64,000 bases of DNA from an uncultured bacterium (GCA_937951895.1 CALFER010000067.1:26276-90275), one strand, 5' to 3'. Positions 35,702 to 45,081 are shown, numbered from the stretch's first letter. The notes: a model not told the origin generated them from the letters alone. Numbers and translations are program-made.

Positions 35702-36262
35702 TTATATCTCCTTGAAGGCCTTGTTTCGCCAGAACACGAGACGGGTTTCCCCATAACGTTCCGATCTGAAAGGCATCAGTTGATTGAGGGAGCACTCCAA
35801 GTCCGTCTTGTGATGCGATTCAGTGATAGCCCACCCATCGATCCCCTTGTCAAGAATCTTGAGAATCTTCTCCGTCAGATCCGAATCATACGGCGGATCG
35901 ATGAAAAAGACAGCATTCGGGCAGTCATTACGAATTTTCGGGAGGTGTTTCAGTGCACAGCCCTGGATAATCGTCAACTCGGGTGGACAGCTCAATTTTA
36001 TGGCGTTTGCCCGCATGGACTGAATCAATTGAGGATTTTTTTCGATCAGGATGACGTGGGGAGATCCTCTGGAGAGCGCTTCAAAACCAACGGCTCCGGA
36101 TCCGGAAAAGACATCGACGAATGGATGGTGCTCGATGATCGGTTCCAGAATCGCGAACAGACTCGTTTTTACGCGATCCGAAGTCGGTCGGACCGCTGAA
36201 TGTCGTGGAATTTCGATTCGTTTCCGGGCAAACACACCGGCTTGAATCTGAATGAATGACAT
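35702..36262 (-). CDS. rsmD: 16S rRNA (guanine966-N2)-methyltransferase
   Basis: A 186-residue class I methyltransferase. It has the RsmD opening (RPTSDRVKTSLFAIL), the SAM loop VFSGSGAVGFEALSRG (from about 51) and the catalytic DPPY (122-125). It methylates G966 of 16S rRNA. The ATG at 36262 shares one base with the stop of the upstream PEGA gene (TGATG); an upstream TTG is less likely. Confidence 0.95.
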   Translation of the reverse strand: MSFIQIQAGVFARKRIEIPRHSAVRPTSDRVKTSLFAILEPIIEHHPFVDVFSGSGAVGFEALSRGSPHVILIEKNPQLIQSMRANAIKLSCPPELTIIQGCALKHLPKIRNDCPNAVFFIDPPYDSDLTEKILKILDKGIDGWAITESHHKTDLECSLNQLMPFRSERYGETRLVFWRNKAFKEI

Positions 36263-37269
36263 CAATCTCCAGTCTTATTCATTGTTTCAAGCAAACGTTT
36301 CTGAAGTTCTTCCGGAGCAACGGTGGGGGCTTTATCTTCCGTATTGAGCAGATACCCTGTTGTCGAGTCCATCGTAACGTCCGGATGCAATGGATCGATT
36401 CGGTTGACGGTTATCTTGATCGTCAGATCGATGTACCGGATACCACGAATCTGAACAGCCGAGATCAAATAGCGTGCGACGGGAGGCGGTAGATCCTTCA
36501 CAGATAAATCCGTCCGGATTTTACCTCTCCACAAAAACAACTCAAAACAAGTCGAACCGGTCCCCTGATAGGTGGCTTTGGAATCCGGATTCAGGGTGAA
36601 GATGGCGTTTCCTGAACTCGAGTGTTGCGGTGCGGGTTCAAAGAGCAGATCCACGGGGTCCGGGCAGTTTTGCTTGGGCCTGATTACCCAACTCCATGGA
36701 TAATCCTCTCCATCCGATTCCAGTTCAATGTCGAACCGGACAATCGGTTCGACAGGTTCCATTTCCCAATTGACAAAAACTGAAGTATCTCCTTTGAATT
36801 CAATTGTTTTTTCCTGGGTGATAAACAGTGGATGTTGAACTCTGACAATGTATTTTGCCGGCTCCAGCTTATTGCTGAAATATGGCGTCAGTCCTTGAAT
36901 CTGTCCATTGAGATACACATCCATACCTGAAGGTTCTGTTGACACAGTGAGGCCAGGCACCGACGGACCGGAAGGAATAATGACCGTTCCCCCGGGCTGT
37001 TTGTTTCTCCCAGATACGCTCAGCATGACCTGGAGTGCTCCTGGAGACATCCCTGCATCGACCAATCGTTGCACGACAGCAACATTCGCCTCGAAATCGA
37101 CTCCACGCTTCTGGAGTTGGGAGATGATGAAATCGTCTGTTTTTCCTGAAGAGGCTAATGTCACAAGTTCATCAACAGACAGGGGTTTTTCGGAATCCGC
37201 TGCATCGGTTGCAATGAGGGAGATCATGAGCAATTGGGCACAGAATACCAGGATGTATTTCATTCGCAT
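36262..37269 (-). CDS. Exported PEGA-domain protein
   Basis: A 335-residue protein with a signal peptide (KYILVFCAQLLMISLIATDAA). An alpha-helical segment follows (about 30-90, SVDELVTLASSGKTDDFIISQLQKRGVDF), resembling helical domains often found before PEGA. The PEGA domain is at about 105-170 (LTVSTEPSGMDVYLNGQIQGLTP). The rest is an uncharacterised beta-rich region of about 165 residues. PEGA domains are usually extracytoplasmic and linked to the cell surface. The start overlaps the preceding 71-aa gene by 10 nt; a second in-frame ATG lies two codons in. Confidence 0.78.
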   Translation of the reverse strand: MRMKYILVFCAQLLMISLIATDAADSEKPLSVDELVTLASSGKTDDFIISQLQKRGVDFEANVAVVQRLVDAGMSPGALQVMLSVSGRNKQPGGTVIIPSGPSVPGLTVSTEPSGMDVYLNGQIQGLTPYFSNKLEPAKYIVRVQHPLFITQEKTIEFKGDTSVFVNWEMEPVEPIVRFDIELESDGEDYPWSWVIRPKQNCPDPVDLLFEPAPQHSSSGNAIFTLNPDSKATYQGTGSTCFELFLWRGKIRTDLSVKDLPPPVARYLISAVQIRGIRYIDLTIKITVNRIDPLHPDVTMDSTTGYLLNTEDKAPTVAPEELQKRLLETMNKTGD

Positions 37270-37475
37270 ACGACAGAACCATCCTTAAGATTGTACTGAA
37301 TTTTACGCGTTGGGGATTCGATGAGAACCATGCCTTCGTCAAAAACAGTGACCTTCGATCCGAAGTCCTCCAGTTCAACATTCACAATAATCAACCCATG
37401 TTCAGGATTTTTTCGATCCGTGGCATGGATCTGATATCGGAAACCTCGGTTGATGTAAGCAGTGCCTTTCGTCAT
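37260..37475 (-). CDS. Small conserved-looking hypothetical protein (71 aa)
   Basis: A short, non-exported, beta-rich protein (YQIHATDRKNPEHGLIIVNVELEDFGSKVTVFDEGMVLIE). The family is not recognised. Support for a real gene: a good ribosome site (GAGGA about 5 nt before ATG), absence of a competing gene on either strand, and a 10-nt overlap with the PEGA gene start, as expected for translational coupling. Confidence 0.6.
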   Translation of the reverse strand: MTKGTAYINRGFRYQIHATDRKNPEHGLIIVNVELEDFGSKVTVFDEGMVLIESPTRKIQYNLKDGSVVCE

Positions 37476-37543
37476 CTTTTCCTCGATCAGTCTCGTCCAG
37501 CTGACATTAATCAGTCGTTTCAGGTGTTCCGGTGACGCGAGCG

Positions 37544-38245
37544 CTACATGTTGGTGAGATGCAGGTGTCCGCTCGAATCAATGAACCGTTTGATCGGACG
37601 CGTCACTGTGTTGTATTTGTATCGATTGTAATACTGCAGTACCCGGTCCACATAATTGACCGTTTCTTCAATGGGCGGAATCGTACGCGAATTGATAACC
37701 CGCCCTTCACCGGCATTGTAAGCCGCCACTGCAAGTTTCACATCATCCGGAAACAAGCCGGTCAAGTACTTGAGATATCGGATTCCTCCCCGGATGTTCT
37801 GCTCCGGATGAAAGATATCACTGACATTGAACCGGGCCGCAGTTTCCGGCATCAATTGCATGACACCGATGGCCCCTTTCGGTGAAACAGCTTTTGGATT
37901 GAATCCGCTTTCGGCGCGCGCAACCGCTCTGACGAGAATCGGGTCAACGCCTTCGCTCAATGAGAGGATATCAATCAGCTTGATCACCTCCTGAGGAGAA
38001 CATTCGTAGACAGCACCTTCCGGAACTTTTACGGATGGGCGTGGACTGCTTTTCCGGGTTTTTGAGCGTGCCGATGACTTCCCGGGAACATTCGTCAGAT
38101 GAAGAACTCCCTGAGAATCGGTGTACTGGTAGATTTTCCCCGATACAGGAATCTCGATCAAGAATACCAGCGAAGCCATAGCCATCGCCATCCACACATG
38201 ATGAAACCGGTCGGTTCTATTTCGAAACCTGAGCGAATCCACCAT
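37544..38245 (-). CDS. Lytic transglycosylase (SLT) with DUF4124-like motifs at both ends
   Basis: A 233-residue exported enzyme. After a hydrophobic segment (about 19-36) there is a short DUF4124-like motif (KIYQYTDSQGVLHLTN, 37-52), then a basic linker. The SLT domain (about 85-205) has catalytic E112 in ARAESGFNPKAVSPKGAIGVMQLMP and AVAAYNAGEGRV. The protein ends with a second copy of the motif, RFIDSSGHLHLTN. It cuts peptidoglycan. The first ATG overlaps the end of the lipoprotein gene by 29 nt; an internal ATG at 38191 is an alternative and would still leave a signal segment. Confidence 0.85.
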   Translation of the reverse strand: MVDSLRFRNRTDRFHHVWMAMAMASLVFLIEIPVSGKIYQYTDSQGVLHLTNVPGKSSARSKTRKSSPRPSVKVPEGAVYECSPQEVIKLIDILSLSEGVDPILVRAVARAESGFNPKAVSPKGAIGVMQLMPETAARFNVSDIFHPEQNIRGGIRYLKYLTGLFPDDVKLAVAAYNAGEGRVINSRTIPPIEETVNYVDRVLQYYNRYKYNTVTRPIKRFIDSSGHLHLTNM

Positions 38246-38780
38246 ACCATGAAATTCCCGTTAAAGGTTGACCGCCGAAACCGGATCCGTCCCGCACTGA
38301 CGCATTTTCGAAGAGCAACGAACAGGATCCGAAGGTCAGCGGCTCGAAATGAAGGTAGACAAACACTCCCGAACCGGAAACAGCGTTTTGCGAGCCCAGC
38401 AGAGACACCCCGACAATCAACCGCCCGGCATTCTGACTGTCCGTAGAAACCATGTATGAGACAGTTCCTGAACGTTCCAGGAATTCTCCGATTTCGTAGG
38501 TCTTGTACTTGAACAGTGCCGGGTCGAATGTCATGTCGAAAGCGACTGAGTGGATCGCTCCGGACGTGATATCATTCGCATCAACAGCAACGACCAACTC
38601 ATCCGGATCGCTATCGATTCGGTTGAGGCTGACCGTGTTCGAACCCGGATCCGTTGCATCCGGATAAAAATCGATGATGAAACTGTGCTCGATGGCATCA
38701 TCGCAACCGACCAGCGCGATGATTACGAGCATGCAGAGAGTCAGGAAAAAATGTTTAGTTCGAATCCGCCATGCGTTCAT
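38217..38780 (-). CDS. Lipoprotein with cohesin-like domain
   Basis: A 187-residue predicted lipoprotein: signal sequence ending in ALVGC (Cys about 26), then one beta-sandwich domain with the cohesin pattern. This includes an opening strand ELVVAVDANDI, SGAIHSVAFDMTFDPALFKYKTYE, a central AGRLIVGVSLLG and a terminal GVFVYLHFEPLTFGSCSLLFENASVRDGSG. Cohesins bind dockerin modules; some cohesin-like domains act as general sandwich folds. A dockerin-bearing protein is encoded 2.7 kb away (41.5 kb), so a surface anchoring pair is plausible but unproven. Confidence 0.7.
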   Translation of the reverse strand: MNAWRIRTKHFFLTLCMLVIIALVGCDDAIEHSFIIDFYPDATDPGSNTVSLNRIDSDPDELVVAVDANDITSGAIHSVAFDMTFDPALFKYKTYEIGEFLERSGTVSYMVSTDSQNAGRLIVGVSLLGSQNAVSGSGVFVYLHFEPLTFGSCSLLFENASVRDGSGFGGQPLTGISWYGGFAQVSK

Positions 38781-38983
38781 CCTTTCTATTTAAACCGATT
38801 TCGGTCACACAGTCAACCGGGAGAAAACGGACCTGACCGAGCGCCTGATCCACAGGGTTGATCTCGATTCGCAATCTCCAGGTTTTTATGGTCTTATATC
38901 CAGAATCCATCGGGAGGACAGGGCATTTGTTTTCGTCCTGGCGTGATACCCCGTTGGACCACCGGTTTTTAAAGGAGATCCTC

Positions 38984-40585
38984 ATGGCTTGGATCGGATC
39001 AGTTGCCGAATGCGGTCTCGCGGACCGGATCGCTCAGGAAGAGTTCGGGATCCCCGCGTGCATTCTCATGGAAAATGCCGGGATTCGCAGCGTGGACGAG
39101 ATCCTTCTTCGGATGGATCACCCCGCCTCAAAACGGTTTCTCGTTGTAACCGGCAAAGGGAACAACGGGGGTGACGGTTTTGTCATTGCTCGTCATCTGT
39201 TCAACCGCAACCTCAAGGTCATCGTCATCGCGCTGCATCCACTCGCTCAGTTGAAAAATGCTGCACGGGCCAACGCGGAGATAGCGGTCAAGCTTGGGAT
39301 GGAAGTGCGCGAAGGTTTGCCCATTAAGGATCTGAGGACGATTCTGGAACAATCCGATTGTGTCATCGATGCGATTCTCGGAATTGGCATCACCGAAGCA
39401 GTGACGGGACACTATGCAGAGGTGATCAACGCGATCAACCGGGCCGATGTTTTCCGGATAGCAATCGATGTTCCGTCCGGTATGTTCGCGGATCGCCCGG
39501 GTTCGCTCGATCTCTGTATCCATGCTGATCTCACCATTACCTACGGCCTGCTCAAACCGGCTCTGGTGCTCTATCCGTCAGCTGCCTTCGCGGGAGAGAT
39601 CGCTGTGGTCGACATCTCACTTCCGGCCAGGGTCACACGACGTGTCTCGTCCATAGAAACCATTGCACCCTCGCATTTTGAGGAGTTGTTTGCGCCACGT
39701 AAACGAGACGGACACAAAGGGACGTACGGGCATGTACTTGTGATCGCCGGTTCCACGGGAAAGACTGGTGCCGCAGTTTTGAGCAGTCGAGCAGCTCTGC
39801 GCGCCGGTGCAGGACTCGTCACGCTGGCACTTCCTTCGCAATGCGCGGCGGTTACCGCCTCTCAGTTACTCGAGATCATGTCCATGCCCCTCCCCGGCCC
39901 TCGCGGGGAATGCCTGGGACTCGAATGTCTTGATCCATTGAGAAACATACTGCCTGCCATGCGGGCCATTCTCATCGGTCCGGGACTTGGAACAGATCCG
40001 AACACGATTATGTTCATTCACGACTTCGTGGACGCAGTGGGAGATGACCAACTATTGATTCTCGATGCAGATGCACTGAATTGCCTCGCCACTGACCCAT
40101 CCGTTCTGAGGAACCGAAAGGGGCCGTCGATAATCACACCTCATCCCGGAGAAATGGCTCGACTCTCACATTCCGCAACGCAAACGGTCCTGGACAACCC
40201 GATTGCGTCGGCGACATCGGTCGCGGAAGATCTCGGAGTGTTTGTTGTTCTGAAAACAGCTCGAACTCTCATCTGCAGTCCGGAAAAACGAATGTACATC
40301 AACGTGACCGGTAATCCGGGGATGGCCACGGCCGGATCAGGCGATGTATTGGCGGGGCTGATAACGGGATTGGCTGCGATGGGCGAGCATCCGCTCGAGG
40401 CGATTCTCGCGGGTGTCTGCTTGCATGGGATTGCAGGAGATCTGGCGGTTCGGGAAGTTGGAGAAACATCATTGATTGCATCCGACATTCTTGATTATTT
40501 CCCCAAGTCACAGATAATAGTCAGGAAGCAACGTGATCGTTTCACGGGCAATCGAATTCCCATCGATTATACAGGAGTTGAATGA
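38984..40585 (+). CDS. nnr: Bifunctional NAD(P)HX epimerase / ADP- or ATP-dependent NAD(P)HX dehydratase
   Basis: A 533-residue fusion that repairs hydrated NAD(P)H. The N-terminal YjeF domain (about 1-215) has ENAG and GKGNNGGDGFVIARHL. The C-terminal ribokinase-like dehydratase domain (about 235-530) has GHKGTYGHVLVIAGS, ITPHPGEMARL and GNPGMATAGSGDVLAG. The start at 38984 has AAAGGAG 6 nt upstream and begins the YjeF domain; the upstream in-frame extension is not conserved-looking. It abuts purC. Confidence 0.94.
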   Translation: MAWIGSVAECGLADRIAQEEFGIPACILMENAGIRSVDEILLRMDHPASKRFLVVTGKGNNGGDGFVIARHLFNRNLKVIVIALHPLAQLKNAARANAEIAVKLGMEVREGLPIKDLRTILEQSDCVIDAILGIGITEAVTGHYAEVINAINRADVFRIAIDVPSGMFADRPGSLDLCIHADLTITYGLLKPALVLYPSAAFAGEIAVVDISLPARVTRRVSSIETIAPSHFEELFAPRKRDGHKGTYGHVLVIAGSTGKTGAAVLSSRAALRAGAGLVTLALPSQCAAVTASQLLEIMSMPLPGPRGECLGLECLDPLRNILPAMRAILIGPGLGTDPNTIMFIHDFVDAVGDDQLLILDADALNCLATDPSVLRNRKGPSIITPHPGEMARLSHSATQTVLDNPIASATSVAEDLGVFVVLKTARTLICSPEKRMYINVTGNPGMATAGSGDVLAGLITGLAAMGEHPLEAILAGVCLHGIAGDLAVREVGETSLIASDILDYFPKSQIIVRKQRDRFTGNRIPIDYTGVE

Positions 40586-40586
40586 G

Positions 40587-41495
40587 ATGAAACCTGCCGT
40601 TCGCGAACTGATAATCCCAGGAATGACACCGATCAAAAAGGGCAAGGTACGAACGATATTTGAAATCGATCAGAACCGATTGCTGTTTGTCGCGTCGGAT
40701 CGGATTTCCGCTTTCGATGTGGTGTTACCGACGCCCATTCCCGGGAAGGGCTCGATTCTCACGCAAATTTCCAATTTCTGGTTTGAAAAACTCAAGCACG
40801 TGTGCCCCCACCATGTCCTGACAACTTCGTTTGATGATTTTCCCGCACCATTCAAAGCATTCCGTGATCAACTCGAATTCAGAAGCGTCATCGTCAAAAA
40901 GGCTCGGATTCTGCCGTTTGAGTTCATTGTCCGGGGGTACATCAGCGGATCGCTCTGGAAAGCCTATCAGCGAAACGAACGACCGGGCGGGATACATCTG
41001 CCACCGGGGCTCCGTGAATCCGGTTTGCTGCCGGAACCTCTGTTCACGCCCACGACAAAAGCAGAAAGCGGACACGATGAACCAGTTTCGGAAGCTGATG
41101 TTGCGAGGGAACTGGGGCATGAACGCAGCGAACAGATTCGCAAAATTTCCCTCGAAATCTATAAAAGCGCGTCCGCATATGCTCTTGCAAGAGGCATCAT
41201 CATAGCAGACACGAAATTCGAATTTGGTGTGTGCGGGGACGACCTGATCGTGTGCGATGAGCTGTTAACCCCGGATTCTTCACGTTTCTGGCCGTGTGAT
41301 ACATATGAACCCGGGAAACCGCAGGAGAGTTTCGATAAGCAATACGTCCGAGACTATCTGGAGACGCTTTCATGGGACAAGACACCGCCAGGCCCGGAAC
41401 TGCCGGATGAGATCATCCAGCGCACCGCACAGAAGTATCACGATGCGTATCTGAATCTGACCGGCAAAACGTTGAAAGATGTCACTGAAGGATAG
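40587..41495 (+). CDS. purC: Phosphoribosylaminoimidazole-succinocarboxamide synthase
   Basis: A 302-residue SAICAR synthetase of purine biosynthesis. Motifs: KGKVRTIFEID, FVASDRISAFDVVLPTPIPGKG, EFIVRGYISGSLWK and ADTKFEFG, with DELLTPDSSRFWP near the C-terminus. It is of the longer (about 300 aa) type. The start is chosen just after the nnr stop (1 nt gap), with AGGAG 9 nt upstream; the longer frame begins inside nnr. Confidence 0.95.
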   Translation: MKPAVRELIIPGMTPIKKGKVRTIFEIDQNRLLFVASDRISAFDVVLPTPIPGKGSILTQISNFWFEKLKHVCPHHVLTTSFDDFPAPFKAFRDQLEFRSVIVKKARILPFEFIVRGYISGSLWKAYQRNERPGGIHLPPGLRESGLLPEPLFTPTTKAESGHDEPVSEADVARELGHERSEQIRKISLEIYKSASAYALARGIIIADTKFEFGVCGDDLIVCDELLTPDSSRFWPCDTYEPGKPQESFDKQYVRDYLETLSWDKTPPGPELPDEIIQRTAQKYHDAYLNLTGKTLKDVTEG

Positions 41496-41501
41496 GACAG
41501 A

Positions 41502-42695
41502 ATGACGATGAAACGCTGTTTGTTTTCCATCTTTGCCTTGCTTTTGTTGATTTCAGGAATCGCTTCCGCCATGCCGTTCGGATGGCGTCCCATCGATGCG
41601 GTCTTCCCCTCACCTGTTCGGGATCTCCATGTCGATCCACGCTCTCCGGGAGTCGTTTATGCCTTGACTGATTCCGGTCTTGTTCTGGGTTCTACGGATT
41701 TTGGCACCACATGGGAACCGCGTAACACCTCACCCCAGACAGTGTTCTCATTGTTGGCGGTAGACTCTTCGAGGAAAGAGACTCTGTATGGCTTCGCTCC
41801 GGATTCACCGGAAGGATCGAATTCAATATGGATATCCGGTGATGCCGGACGGAACTGGACATTCGCAGGATCAAGTCCCGGAACGCTCAGATCGATCGCG
41901 CCTTCGCCCTTCATTCCAGGATTGCTTCTGGCTGCCACTGGTGCGCCCGGCTCCACTCTGTTGATTTCAGATGATGAAGGACACTCGTGGACCGACATCG
42001 GAATTCAGTCGGACTCCGCGAGCCCGATCTGGCATTCGACCGCACAGTGGATGAGTTTCTTCGGTGTTCATTTTTCGGATGATTATGGCAAAACATGGAC
42101 GGAACGATCCAGAAAAGAGATTTCCGCTTGCGGTTTTCAGATACCTCCGAAGCTGTTTTCAGTATCGAAGGCCGGGGTTTTCTACAGCCTTGATCAGGGA
42201 CGCTCGTGGTGGCCGATCAACCAGATCGCGAACGATACGATCTTTCTCAATCCGAACAACCCCGATCAGATTCTGATCGGTACATCAAACCAGGAATCCA
42301 CTTCGGATCCCCCGATCCTGCGGCTATCCGTCGATGGTGGCAAGACGTTCAATGATTGGAACAGCGGTCTGGTGCACCCTGTCACAGACTGTGTCATGCC
42401 GGCAGACTGGATGTTCCTCTGCGTTCAATCCGGGAAGGTTTACGCGTACAACGAAACCCGAGCGGATCTCGATTCCAGTCGTCGAGTTGACGGCGGAGAT
42501 CTTGCAGTACTATCGATTGCTTTCGGCTCGCGATCGGGAGATCCTCTGTATGCGCCCGATGCAGATTTCAATGCGGATGGGGCAATCGATGGATCCGATC
42601 TGGCTATCCTCAGTTCACTCTGGGGACATCGATTTTATTACGACGAACCCAAAACACCCGGCGATTTCCCTATGAATCCGGCGGGTACAAAATAG
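41502..42695 (+). CDS. Secreted Asp-box propeller protein with C-terminal dockerin-like module
   Basis: A 397-residue exported protein beginning with a signal peptide (KRCLFSIFALLLLISGIASA). The body has propeller blades with Asp-box variants (STDFGTTWEP, SGDAGRNWTF, SDDEGHSWTD, SDDYGKTWTE, SVDGGKTFND). The last 70 residues hold a dockerin-like pair of calcium loops, DLDSSRRVDGGDLAVLSIAFG and DFNADGAIDGSDLAILSSLWG. The first loop is degenerate and the second near canonical. The gene starts 6 nt after purC and its end overlaps the convergent flippase gene by 26 nt. A cohesin-like lipoprotein nearby is a possible receptor. Confidence 0.78.
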   Translation: MTMKRCLFSIFALLLLISGIASAMPFGWRPIDAVFPSPVRDLHVDPRSPGVVYALTDSGLVLGSTDFGTTWEPRNTSPQTVFSLLAVDSSRKETLYGFAPDSPEGSNSIWISGDAGRNWTFAGSSPGTLRSIAPSPFIPGLLLAATGAPGSTLLISDDEGHSWTDIGIQSDSASPIWHSTAQWMSFFGVHFSDDYGKTWTERSRKEISACGFQIPPKLFSVSKAGVFYSLDQGRSWWPINQIANDTIFLNPNNPDQILIGTSNQESTSDPPILRLSVDGGKTFNDWNSGLVHPVTDCVMPADWMFLCVQSGKVYAYNETRADLDSSRRVDGGDLAVLSIAFGSRSGDPLYAPDADFNADGAIDGSDLAILSSLWGHRFYYDEPKTPGDFPMNPAGTK

Positions 42696-44022
42696 ATTCG
42701 TTCGGATCGGTATCCGGTATCTTCCTGATCCACGTCATATCGCTCAATAGCCGTTTTCTCGTCCTGAAATCGAGAAAGAAGATCGCTGCAGTCAGCAGAC
42801 TGATGCAGAAGCGGATGATGAGCGTCGTGGCAGCCGCCCCGACCGCGCCATATTTCGGAACCGTCAGCAGATCGCCAATCACATTCAGCGCCATCTCAAT
42901 ACCGGTTAAACCTGCCATTAATTTCGGCCGATTCACGGCAAACAACAAGAGCATGATCGGAGCGAATAAAACCATGGTCAGATGATCTGCAGCAGTCAGA
43001 TAGTAAATCGGGATTGCCGGTTTGTAGTTTTCGAGATTCAGCAGATCGAAAAGAAAAGCTCCTGAGAAAACCATCGGGATGAGCATGACTGTCGCCAGGA
43101 GGCAAAACCGGGACGCCCGTATCAGAAAAGCGATCAGATCACGATCCGTGAGTTTTCGACTGATTCTGGGCATCAGAACTGCAAAAATTGCATTGACTGC
43201 CAGATACAACAGCGACGCGATCCGATACCCGGAATTGAAGAATCCGACCTCCTCGGATGATTTGAGTATCGCCAGGATGAACAGATCGAAGTTCATAAAA
43301 ATCATGATGTTGATAGATGAGATCATGTACCAGAAGCTGAGGCGGATGATTTTCCGTGTCATACCCGGATCGATCTGCCCCACAATGCTTGTCCGGTCCA
43401 GACGAGGGATCATGATCAACAGAGCGAGCATCGGAGCGCCCGCATAGATCACGACGATCCACTCAGGGCTGACGGATAATCGGACGATCAGGAGTCCTGA
43501 GATCAGGACAATCTTCAGGAAAGCGTCGATGATCCTGACGATCATCATGTCGACGAACCGTTCGGAGGCCTGAAACAAAGTAGAAACGTATTGACTGAAC
43601 GATGAGGCGATTGCGCCTGCTGCTGCGAGCACGATGAAGAGCCACTGTCCGGCGTCGTGAAGCAGCAGTTGCGCAAGGTATGCAGATGATAGGCTGACCA
43701 GGACGAACGCAATAAGCCCGACTTGGATCCGGATCCGGAGAATGACCCGGTACACCTGCGATTTTTTCTCAATCAAGCCTGATTCTTCAAGCATCGGCCC
43801 GAATCTCAGAACGCTCGGCGTCGTTCCGAAATCCATCAGTACGGGCAGAACGGTCATTATCGTCAGAAGAATGCTGATTTTTCCGAAATCACCCGGCGTG
43901 AACTGGTGCATCAGAAGCACCATCGTTGCGAAATTGATCAGGCTGATCAGAGCGCTGCCCGAGGTGACAAGCATTGTCGAAAAGATGGCGGGGTTCATTC
44001 TACGCAGATTTGCCCCCCCCAT
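42670..44022 (-). CDS. Polysaccharide/lipid-linked oligosaccharide flippase (Wzx/MATE-like)
   Basis: A 450-residue integral membrane protein with about twelve helices and the PST/MviN-type pattern (FATMVLLMHQFTPGDFGKISILLTIMTVLPVLMDFGTTPSVLRF). It should flip undecaprenyl-linked sugars to the periplasm. It follows the methyltransferase gene by 1 nt. An internal ATG at 43998 is an alternative start. It may serve the initiating transferase at 29.3 kb or the cluster at 49-62 kb. Confidence 0.85.
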   Translation of the reverse strand: MGGANLRRMNPAIFSTMLVTSGSALISLINFATMVLLMHQFTPGDFGKISILLTIMTVLPVLMDFGTTPSVLRFGPMLEESGLIEKKSQVYRVILRIRIQVGLIAFVLVSLSSAYLAQLLLHDAGQWLFIVLAAAGAIASSFSQYVSTLFQASERFVDMMIVRIIDAFLKIVLISGLLIVRLSVSPEWIVVIYAGAPMLALLIMIPRLDRTSIVGQIDPGMTRKIIRLSFWYMISSINIMIFMNFDLFILAILKSSEEVGFFNSGYRIASLLYLAVNAIFAVLMPRISRKLTDRDLIAFLIRASRFCLLATVMLIPMVFSGAFLFDLLNLENYKPAIPIYYLTAADHLTMVLFAPIMLLLFAVNRPKLMAGLTGIEMALNVIGDLLTVPKYGAVGAAATTLIIRFCISLLTAAIFFLDFRTRKRLLSDMTWIRKIPDTDPNESILYPPDS

Positions 44023-44023
44023 C

Positions 44024-44887
44024 TCAATCCCGCCTGATCATCCACCATTCGCCGCCGGGAATCGCACCCATCTTACGCAATAGATGCTCGATGCGGTCGA
44101 TCAAATGGTATCCTCGTTCACCGAGACGCCCCAACGCATGCAACCAAAACCCTGAAATGCCGTCCATGTGTGAATGTGCGAACGGGATCCGTTTCCAGAT
44201 TGTATACGGAATCTGAGCCAGATCGAGGAGGTGCATGACCTGAGCGGGTGAATAATAACGATAATAAGCGGCCTTTTCACGGAAAGACAAGTAGCGGCCG
44301 AACCCTCGCTTGGTTCCCCAATCCGAAGGAGGAACACCGAACAGGCTGTAAGTGATGTGCGCCAGTGAAAACTTTCGAGGCACACCCATGATGAGAACCC
44401 CTCCGCGTTTCAGGATTCTGAGGGTATGTCCGAGAGCCTTCTCTGGTGAATCCAGGTGTTCGATGACTCCGAAAAAGTTCACGATATCCGCAGTCTCGTC
44501 ACGAACCCCATCAAGAAACTCGATATCCGCCAGGACACGCTGGTATCGTCCCTTGCACGGAATGTTCAGAAAGCGATTCTGGAAAGCCCGCAGCATTCTC
44601 ATGCTGAAATCGATCGCCGTGATCCGTCCGATCCCCATGCCCGCGTATACCGCTGCAATCTGCCCATTTCCGCTCCCCGCATCGATCAGACTGAGGGACG
44701 GCCATGTTTGCTGAGATGCAAATTCCGATACCAGGAGCAACAGAGGTGCGACGACATTGCGGTCGAAATTGTACACGTCATAGGATGGGGCATCCGGAGT
44801 CGAATGATCGGGCGGAATCACACCGTATGAATCCGAGACTCGCTCGTGTGCATCATGAATACCGCTTTTTATCGATTGCCTGGTCAT
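44024..44887 (-). CDS. SAM-dependent methyltransferase
   Basis: A 287-residue class I methyltransferase: motif I LIDAGSGNGQIAAVYAGMG, acidic end of strand 2 ITAIDFSMRML, ADIVNFFGVIEHLDSPEKAL and LKRGGVLIMGVPR. No membrane segment is seen. Being coupled to the flippase gene, it probably modifies a glycan or lipid-linked intermediate, but the substrate is unknown. Confidence 0.85.
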   Translation of the reverse strand: MTRQSIKSGIHDAHERVSDSYGVIPPDHSTPDAPSYDVYNFDRNVVAPLLLLVSEFASQQTWPSLSLIDAGSGNGQIAAVYAGMGIGRITAIDFSMRMLRAFQNRFLNIPCKGRYQRVLADIEFLDGVRDETADIVNFFGVIEHLDSPEKALGHTLRILKRGGVLIMGVPRKFSLAHITYSLFGVPPSDWGTKRGFGRYLSFREKAAYYRYYSPAQVMHLLDLAQIPYTIWKRIPFAHSHMDGISGFWLHALGRLGERGYHLIDRIEHLLRKMGAIPGGEWWMIRRD

Positions 44888-45017
44888 CGGATCGAGATCT
44901 CTTCCTGCGGGTTCGAGACTTGGGACAATGCTGCTTGCGTAGTATCACATTATCGGAACAACGCAAACTGAATAGGAGGACTACCTGTCACATAACAGCG
45001 ATACTGCACTGCGGAGA

Positions 45018-45046
45018 TTGCCTTGGAGCTGATAATCGATTATGAT
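45018..45046 (+). promoter_or_regulatory. Candidate sigma-70 promoter of the fumarase-malic enzyme operon
   Basis: TTGCCT (45018-45023) and TATGAT (45041-45046) are 17 nt apart, about 35 nt before the start codon; AAGGAGG (45071-45077) is the ribosome site. Confidence 0.5.
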
Positions 45047-45081
45047 TTTGAGACATCAGGCTACATGATGAAGGAGGGTGC

